From Caryophanales bacterium UBA6259 (lineage in GTDB: Bacteria; Bacillota; Bacilli; Tepidibacillales; Tepidibacillaceae), in NCBI GenBank assembly GCA_002441135.1, contig DJVJ01000050.1, positions 9,329 through 73,328 on the forward strand: DNA of 64,000 bases, written 5' to 3'. The notes beneath the pieces were generated by a model. That model saw nothing but the letters and a program-made list of their open reading frames with translations, was not told the origin of the DNA and did not search any database. Shown here one piece after another: positions 59,563-64,000 of the stretch. The number at the start of each line of letters is the position of its first letter. Positions within the stretch are counted from its first letter, which is position 1. The translations under genes and the position numbers were made by a program.

Positions 59563-60372
59563 TTAAAACCATTGGTGAAAAGACCATAAATGATAGGATA
59601 GAAAAAAATTGATCAGTATCATTAAAAAAGTAAAAAGATTAAATACTGCCAATTGCTTTTTCACCCATTTTCCTCGTTTCTTTTGAATAAAAAGGAACCC
59701 ATACATTACTAAAACAACAAAGGAAAGGATTACTTTTATATCCACAAAAAAATTCCAATGAAAAAAAGCCCCTGCCCAGATTGAACCGATAAGCAGCCCT
59801 AAAAATAATAATGGTAACCCCATCAGATTTAATAGGTACATATTTTTATCTAGCTTTTCTAAGCTTGGTAGCTTCTGAATCATTAAATTCCACACTTTAT
59901 TTTTTAAAAGGTAATTATGTACTATATACATGCCAGAAAAAATCGCGGAAATCGCAAAGAAAACATAGCTCAATAAAGTAAACACAACATGTATAAATAA
60001 AAATCGGGACAAGAAGATGGATTGAATGGCTGGCTCCATTTCCGCAATGTTCATCCTTGTCATCATTAAACCTATACTAATCGAGACGGTTGAAAATTCC
60101 AATAATTCAAATTGAAAATAGTGATGAATAATAATCGTTAACAAAATGATTAACAATGGATAAAAAAATAGGATTTGATCTATTGTTAATATAGGAATAT
60201 ATTGCTTTGTCCTCATTTCAAAAAGAAAGGTTATCGTATGGAAAAAACCACCAATCACGATTGTCTTATAGGCTAACTGAGTATATCGTTTTCTATTTTT
60301 AAATAAACCAATGAGATAGAAAATAATACTTAAGCTATAGACGATGATCAATAAAAAGGTGAATTCCCTCAT
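59563..60372 (-). CDS. hemX: HemX/CcsA-like membrane protein
   Basis: 269-residue integral membrane protein with about eight helices, of the CcsA/HemX family (cytochrome c assembly-like), as found after hemA in Bacillales. In B. subtilis HemX lowers HemA level. The ATG at 60372 overlaps the hemA stop (ATGA), which supports this start and close coupling. The conserved tryptophan-rich heme-handling motif WGxxWxWD of true CcsA is reduced here to SIWAGAFFHWNFFVD. Confidence 0.85.
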   Translation of the reverse strand: MREFTFLLIIVYSLSIIFYLIGLFKNRKRYTQLAYKTIVIGGFFHTITFLFEMRTKQYIPILTIDQILFFYPLLIILLTIIIHHYFQFELLEFSTVSISIGLMMTRMNIAEMEPAIQSIFLSRFLFIHVVFTLLSYVFFAISAIFSGMYIVHNYLLKNKVWNLMIQKLPSLEKLDKNMYLLNLMGLPLLFLGLLIGSIWAGAFFHWNFFVDIKVILSFVVLVMYGFLFIQKKRGKWVKKQLAVFNLFTFLMILINFFLSYHLWSFHQWF

Positions 60373-61739
60373 TTTAATCCTGCCCTTGACTTTAATAGCC
60401 AATGAATACTACCAGTTGGCGAAGCATTCTGTTGTTTACTAAGATTTTCATAAACAGGATTTGATTTAATCAATTCCTCATTCAAGGCAAAAATACTTTT
60501 AAAGTATTCCATCATCTCTTTTGCCTCTGGTTCTGCTGCAGCTTCTTTAATTCTCATGATTGGATCCTTTAACATCTGATTGACAATGCTTTTGGTATGT
60601 TTTCTAATCACTGAAAGTTCTCTTTCATTTAAGTAAGGTAACTTGTTTTGAAGAGAATTCATCGTTTCTTCTTGAATTTTAAAACTTTTTTCCCTTAATG
60701 CAGCAACAAGTGGAATAACCCCTAATGTGTTGATCCATTGATAAAACACATAAACCTCTTCTTCTATCCAGCCTTCAATTTGAATGGCAATCTTTTGTCT
60801 TTCTTTTAAATTAATATCTACGATGCCATTTAAATCATCAATATCATAAAGAAATACATTTTCTAATTGATTGACCTCTGGAGCGATATCTCTAGGTACA
60901 GCAATATCAATGAAAAATAATGGCTTATCCCCTCTATTTTTCATTACCTTACTTACTAATTCTCTATCAATAATTGCCGTACTAGCACCTGTAGAGCTAA
61001 TAACGATATCCGCTCTTTCTAGTGCAATGGCAAGCTGATCTAAGGTATATGGTATCCCCTTAAAGGTATTAGCCAATTCCTTTGCTTTATCAAGAGTACG
61101 ATTAGCAACCATCACTTGTTTAACCCCATGAGAGAATAAGTGGATTGCTGTTAATTCACTCGTTTCACCAGCACCAACAATAAGTACTGCTTTATCATCT
61201 AAACTCTCATAGATTTTTTTAGCTAGCTCCACCGCAGCATAGCTTACAGAAACAGCATTAGCATCAATACCAGTTTCTGTGTGCACCTTTTTAGCAAAAG
61301 TAATTGCTTGTTTAAATAATTGATTAAAAAGAATCCCTGTTGTTTGATATTGTTGAGCAGTTAAAAAAGCATGACGAACCTGCCCAAGTATTTGCGTTTC
61401 TCCTAAAATCATTGAATCTAAGCCATTTACCACACGAAATAAATGTTCTGTAGCTTCTGCATTGACTTTAATATCTAGAAAAGGAGTAAATCTTGATTTA
61501 TCCATATCAAACCATTGAGATAAGAATTTCTTGATAAAGTGTTCCCCAGTATGCAATTGATCAACGATTGCATATACCTCTACACGATTGCAAGTACTTA
61601 ATATAACCGCTTCCAAAACACTTTTTGTATTTTTTAATTTTTCTAAAGCAATTCCTATTGTATCATCCTCAAAGGTAAACCGTTCTCTAATCTCAATAGG
61701 AGCCGTTCTATAATTTAACCCAATGACCATTACATGCAT
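60369..61739 (-). CDS. hemA: Glutamyl-tRNA reductase
   Basis: First committed step of C5 tetrapyrrole synthesis. 456 residues from ATG 61739 (GGGGGA upstream). The catalytic Cys is C50 in LSTCNRVEVY. The signature HLFRVVNGLDSMILGETQILGQV and the NADPH motif LIVGAGETSELTA are visible. The C-terminal extension (from ~420) is a little long. First gene of the operon, with an extended -10 promoter. Confidence 0.97.
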   Translation of the reverse strand: MHVMVIGLNYRTAPIEIRERFTFEDDTIGIALEKLKNTKSVLEAVILSTCNRVEVYAIVDQLHTGEHFIKKFLSQWFDMDKSRFTPFLDIKVNAEATEHLFRVVNGLDSMILGETQILGQVRHAFLTAQQYQTTGILFNQLFKQAITFAKKVHTETGIDANAVSVSYAAVELAKKIYESLDDKAVLIVGAGETSELTAIHLFSHGVKQVMVANRTLDKAKELANTFKGIPYTLDQLAIALERADIVISSTGASTAIIDRELVSKVMKNRGDKPLFFIDIAVPRDIAPEVNQLENVFLYDIDDLNGIVDINLKERQKIAIQIEGWIEEEVYVFYQWINTLGVIPLVAALREKSFKIQEETMNSLQNKLPYLNERELSVIRKHTKSIVNQMLKDPIMRIKEAAAEPEAKEMMEYFKSIFALNEELIKSNPVYENLSKQQNASPTGSIHWLLKSRAGLK

Positions 61740-61790
61740 TATTTCGTCCCCCATTTATACAGAAGGATAGTCAAATTTCTCTTATGTAAC

Positions 61791-61799
61791 ATTATAACA
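61791..61799 (-). promoter_or_regulatory. Extended -10 promoter of the hem operon
   Basis: TGTTATAAT (TG-N-TATAAT) on the minus strand, about 50 bases upstream of the hemA ATG. The -35 region is poor. Confidence 0.55.
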
Positions 61800-61892
61800 T
61801 TTATCCATTTAATCATCACTTTTTTTTGAACCTTTTTAAACCTTATTACATATGATACCAATGAATTTAATAGGCAAAAGTGGAGGTGCCCT

Positions 61893-62909
61893 ATGTTTAA
61901 AAAGAGAATAAAGATTTCTTTTGTGATTGTGATGATTTTTTCTTTGATTCTTACATTTGGATGCACTAATAGTGGTGATAATGATGGAAAAATAGAAAAA
62001 GTTCGCCTTGCTGAAGTGACCCATTCCATCTTTTATACTCCTTTATATGTAGCATTGGAAAAAGGTTTTTTTCAGGAAGAAGGATTAGAGGTTGAATTAA
62101 CGCTTGCTGCTGGTGGCGATAAAACAATGACTGCATTAGTGAGTGGAAGTGCAGATGTAATCTTGGTTGGAACAGAAACAACCGTTTATGTGTATAATCA
62201 AAATCCAAAGGACCCTGCGGTTAACTTCGCGCAATTAACACAAACAGATGGATCCTTCCTTGTATCTAGAGAACCCATCGATAATTTCACATGGGATATG
62301 CTCAAAGGACGTGTCATTCTTGGTCAGCGAAAAGGCGGTATGCCACAAATGGTTAGTGAATATGTGCAGCATATTAATGGTGTAGAGCCACATGTTGATA
62401 ATGAGATTATTCAAAATGTAGATTATGCAAATCTTGGACCCGCTTTTGTTTCTGGAACTGGCGAATTTGTTCAGCTATTTGAACCTGCAGCTTCCGCCAT
62501 TGAAAAGGAAGGCAAAGGCTATGTGGTTGCTTCCTTTGGAGAAGGCAGTGGAAAACTCCCTTACACTGTATTTATTACAAAGCAAAGTATTATTAACAAC
62601 AATCCAGAAATGGTACAAAAATTTACGAATGCTATTTATAAAGCACAAAAATGGGTGGAATCAAGCAGCTTGGAAGAAATTGCAGACGTAATTACTCCAC
62701 AGTTTAGTGACTTGGATAGAGCAATTATGCTCAATGTTTTAGATCGTTATCGCTCTCAAGGATCTTGGGCTACAGATCCAATTCTTGATGAGGAAGAGTA
62801 CCACAATTTAGAGGCTGTTATGGAGTATGCTGGTGAATTAAAAGAGAAGGTTCCTTACGATAAGATCGTAAATACAGAGTTTGCAAAAAAAGCAATGGAC
62901 ACAAAATAG
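61893..62909 (+). CDS. NMT1/SsuA-like ABC transporter substrate-binding lipoprotein
   Basis: 338 residues with a lipoprotein signal (residues 1-24, lipobox LTFGC). The periplasmic fold of the SsuA/TauA/NMT1 family follows: SIFYTPLYVALEKGFFQEEGL, split by me as SIFYTPLYVALEKGFF and QEEGLEVELTL, then GSADVILVGTET and KGRVILGQRKGG. These proteins bind sulfonates, nitrate-like anions, riboflavin or thiamine precursors; the ligand cannot be told. GGAGGTG precedes the ATG. No permease or ATPase gene is next to it: a terminator follows directly and then lysO-like genes. A weak promoter (TTGAAC...TATGAT, 19-base spacing) may lie at 61829-61860. Confidence 0.82.
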   Translation: MFKKRIKISFVIVMIFSLILTFGCTNSGDNDGKIEKVRLAEVTHSIFYTPLYVALEKGFFQEEGLEVELTLAAGGDKTMTALVSGSADVILVGTETTVYVYNQNPKDPAVNFAQLTQTDGSFLVSREPIDNFTWDMLKGRVILGQRKGGMPQMVSEYVQHINGVEPHVDNEIIQNVDYANLGPAFVSGTGEFVQLFEPAASAIEKEGKGYVVASFGEGSGKLPYTVFITKQSIINNNPEMVQKFTNAIYKAQKWVESSSLEEIADVITPQFSDLDRAIMLNVLDRYRSQGSWATDPILDEEEYHNLEAVMEYAGELKEKVPYDKIVNTEFAKKAMDTK

Positions 62910-62918
62910 TGACACTAC

Positions 62919-62968
62919 GCCTGTTTTCTCAAGAGAGGTATTTTGAGAAAACAGGCTTTATTATTTTA
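62919..62968 (+). terminator. Terminator after the substrate-binding protein gene
   Basis: Perfect 14-bp stem GCCTGTTTTCTCAA / TTGAGAAAACAGGC with a 10-base loop and a T-rich tail, 9 bases after the stop codon. Confidence 0.9.
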
Positions 62969-62993
62969 CAAATTTTTAAATAATTAATATAAT
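62965..62993 (+). promoter_or_regulatory. Sigma-A promoter of the split lysO operon
   Basis: TTTACA (62965-62970), 17-base spacer, perfect TATAAT (62988-62993), about 48 bases before the first lysO ORF. Too little room for a lysine riboswitch. Confidence 0.65.
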
Positions 62994-63041
62994 TATTTAC
63001 TAAACAAAGAATTCTATATCCGAATGAAAGGATAACATACT

Positions 63042-63341
63042 ATGTTCTCTTTAATCGTCGCAATTACCATCGGTTTTATTCTTGGAAGATACCAAATGTT
63101 ACCGGCATTTATTTTAAAATACAACGACCATTTAATTAATTTGGGAGTTGTACTTCTTCTCTTTTCGATGGGTATACAAATAGGTTTAGAAGACAACTTA
63201 ATTTCAAAATTAGGAATAATTGGCTGGAAAGCATTTATACTAGCTGGTTTTGCAATTTTATTTAGTGTTTTAATTCTACACGTATTTATTAATCGCTTTT
63301 TAAATTGGGATAACCCGCATGATAAGGAGTTGAAGAAATGA
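63042..63341 (+). CDS. LysO-type exporter, N-terminal subunit (DUF340)
   Basis: 99 residues with three membrane helices and the DUF340 pattern (LGRYQMLP, NLGVVLLLFSMGIQIGL). It corresponds to the N-terminal third of LysO, the lysine exporter of E. coli (about 300 residues). The stop overlaps the start of the next ORF (ATGA). The charged C-terminus after the last helix looks like a genuine end and not a frameshift remnant, so a two-subunit exporter is likely. Confidence 0.75.
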   Translation: MFSLIVAITIGFILGRYQMLPAFILKYNDHLINLGVVLLLFSMGIQIGLEDNLISKLGIIGWKAFILAGFAILFSVLILHVFINRFLNWDNPHDKELKK

Positions 63342-63937
63342 CCCACTTTACATTTATAAGTATAATTTTTGGGGTTTTAGTAGGTTATTTCTTTTTTCCA
63401 GAATCTCTTAGCTCTACTATTGATACACTGATGAGCTACTCCTTACATATTTTACTTTTTGGCGTAGGGATTGATCTAGGAAGAAAAAATTCACTTTTAA
63501 AACAGTTGAAAAATTTAGGGATTAAGGTACTTCTTGTTCCCTTTGGTGTAATTATTGGAACCTTGTTTGGCTCTATTGTCGCTGGATTTTTAATAAAGCT
63601 TCCACTTCATGAATCCTTAGCCATTGGCTCTGGATTTGGATGGTATAGTTTATCAGCGATTATTATTACAAAATCCTACAATGTTGAAATTGGAACGCTA
63701 GCCTTTATGACTAATTTAATTAGGGAATTGCTTACGATTGGTTTAATTCCAATCCTGGCAAAAAAGTTAAGCCCCATTAGCGTTATTGCTCCAGGTGGTG
63801 CAACAACAATGGATACAACCTTGCCTTTGATCCAAAAAGCGACGGATCCACAAATCACAGTAATCGCTTTTGTCAATGGAATCGTTTTATCTGCACTAGT
63901 TCCTATCCTTGTTTCTTTTTTTATTCAGAAAATGTGA
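63338..63937 (+). CDS. lysO: LysO-type exporter, C-terminal subunit
   Basis: 199 residues with about six membrane helices and the LysO/DUF340 core: LLFGVGIDLGRKNSLL, GSGFGWYSLSAIIIT, TNLIRELLTIGLIPIL and APGGATTMDTTLPLI. The conserved motifs for lysine or thialysine export are intact. The ATG overlaps the stop of the N-terminal subunit, so the two are translationally coupled. Lysine is the inferred substrate. Confidence 0.82.
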   Translation: MTHFTFISIIFGVLVGYFFFPESLSSTIDTLMSYSLHILLFGVGIDLGRKNSLLKQLKNLGIKVLLVPFGVIIGTLFGSIVAGFLIKLPLHESLAIGSGFGWYSLSAIIITKSYNVEIGTLAFMTNLIRELLTIGLIPILAKKLSPISVIAPGGATTMDTTLPLIQKATDPQITVIAFVNGIVLSALVPILVSFFIQKM

Positions 63938-64000
63938 ACAAAAGAACACCTCATCCGCCTAGTGAATAAGATAGTGAGAAGACCTGCGGTAGTATGTCAA
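63938..64000. other. Right window edge, no feature recognised
   Basis: 63 bases after lysO. I see no terminator, start codon with ribosome-binding site or RNA signature that I can support. Confidence 0.4.

Noticed and set aside
1..64000. CRISPR arrays, tRNA or rRNA genes, prophage
   Set aside because: No regularly spaced repeats, no tRNA-like cloverleaf or CCA ends, and no phage structural or integrase genes were seen.

Overview
The window comes from the chromosome of a low-GC, endospore-forming Firmicute. Gene order and protein sequences point to a deep-branching member of Bacillales; Tepidibacillus/Vulcanibacillus-type bacteria are my best guess, but that is inference. Evidence for sporulation is strong: bofC, safA, spoIVFA/FB, spo0B, spoIIB, spoVID and three CotS-like coat proteins. 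The order ruvCAB - bofC ... obg - spo0B - rpmA - prp - rplU ... spoIVF - min - mre - radC - maf - spoIIB - (comC locus) - folC - valS ... spoVID - hemL...hemA matches the B. subtilis 240-250 degree region with insertions and losses. Almost everything is on the minus strand, so operons read from high to low coordinates.

Layout. 1-2.7 kb: 5' part of a SpoIID-like gene, a decayed DUF2905 gene, ruvB-ruvA-ruvC. 2.8-6.2 kb: bofC, nadE, a CotS-like protein and the LysM coat organiser SafA. 6.3-10.2 kb: threonine operon (ACT protein-hom-thrC-thrB). 10.4-15.1 kb: obg, an IS200/IS605-type tnpB element with a probable omega-RNA lying between obg and spo0B, then rpmA-prp-rplU. 15.1-18.2 kb: rng and spoIVFA-spoIVFB. 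18.3-27.3 kb: cell-shape and division block rodA-minD-minC-PBP2-mreDCB-radC-maf-DUF4321. 27.4-30.2 kb: aspA and spoIIB.

30.3-40.9 kb: a complete type IVa pilus operon (pilB-pilT-pilC-two major pilins-pilD-three pilin-like proteins-pilM-pilN-pilO) sits where B. subtilis has only the prepilin peptidase gene comC. The two pilin genes are bracketed by two strong stem-loops, and PilB carries a tandem MshEN-type (c-di-GMP-binding) motif. 41.1-47.0 kb: murC, folC and valS with a T-box leader. 47.1-50.4 kb: an unlisted 53-residue membrane protein on the plus strand, two CotS-like pseudokinases and spoVID. 50.6-53 kb: ferritin and oligoendopeptidase F.

53-61.8 kb: a tetrapyrrole operon hemA-hemX-sirC-hemC-cobA/hemD-hemB-ahbAB-hemL. 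The fused AhbA-AhbB siroheme decarboxylase, together with SUMT and precorrin-2 dehydrogenase, indicates that heme is made from siroheme and not by the coproporphyrin route usual in Firmicutes. This is the most distinctive system in the window. 61.9-64 kb: plus-strand genes for an orphan NMT1/SsuA-like substrate-binding lipoprotein and a LysO-type lysine exporter split into two overlapping ORFs.

Many starts were moved from the longest ORF to an internal codon with a good Shine-Dalgarno sequence. TTG starts are unusually frequent.
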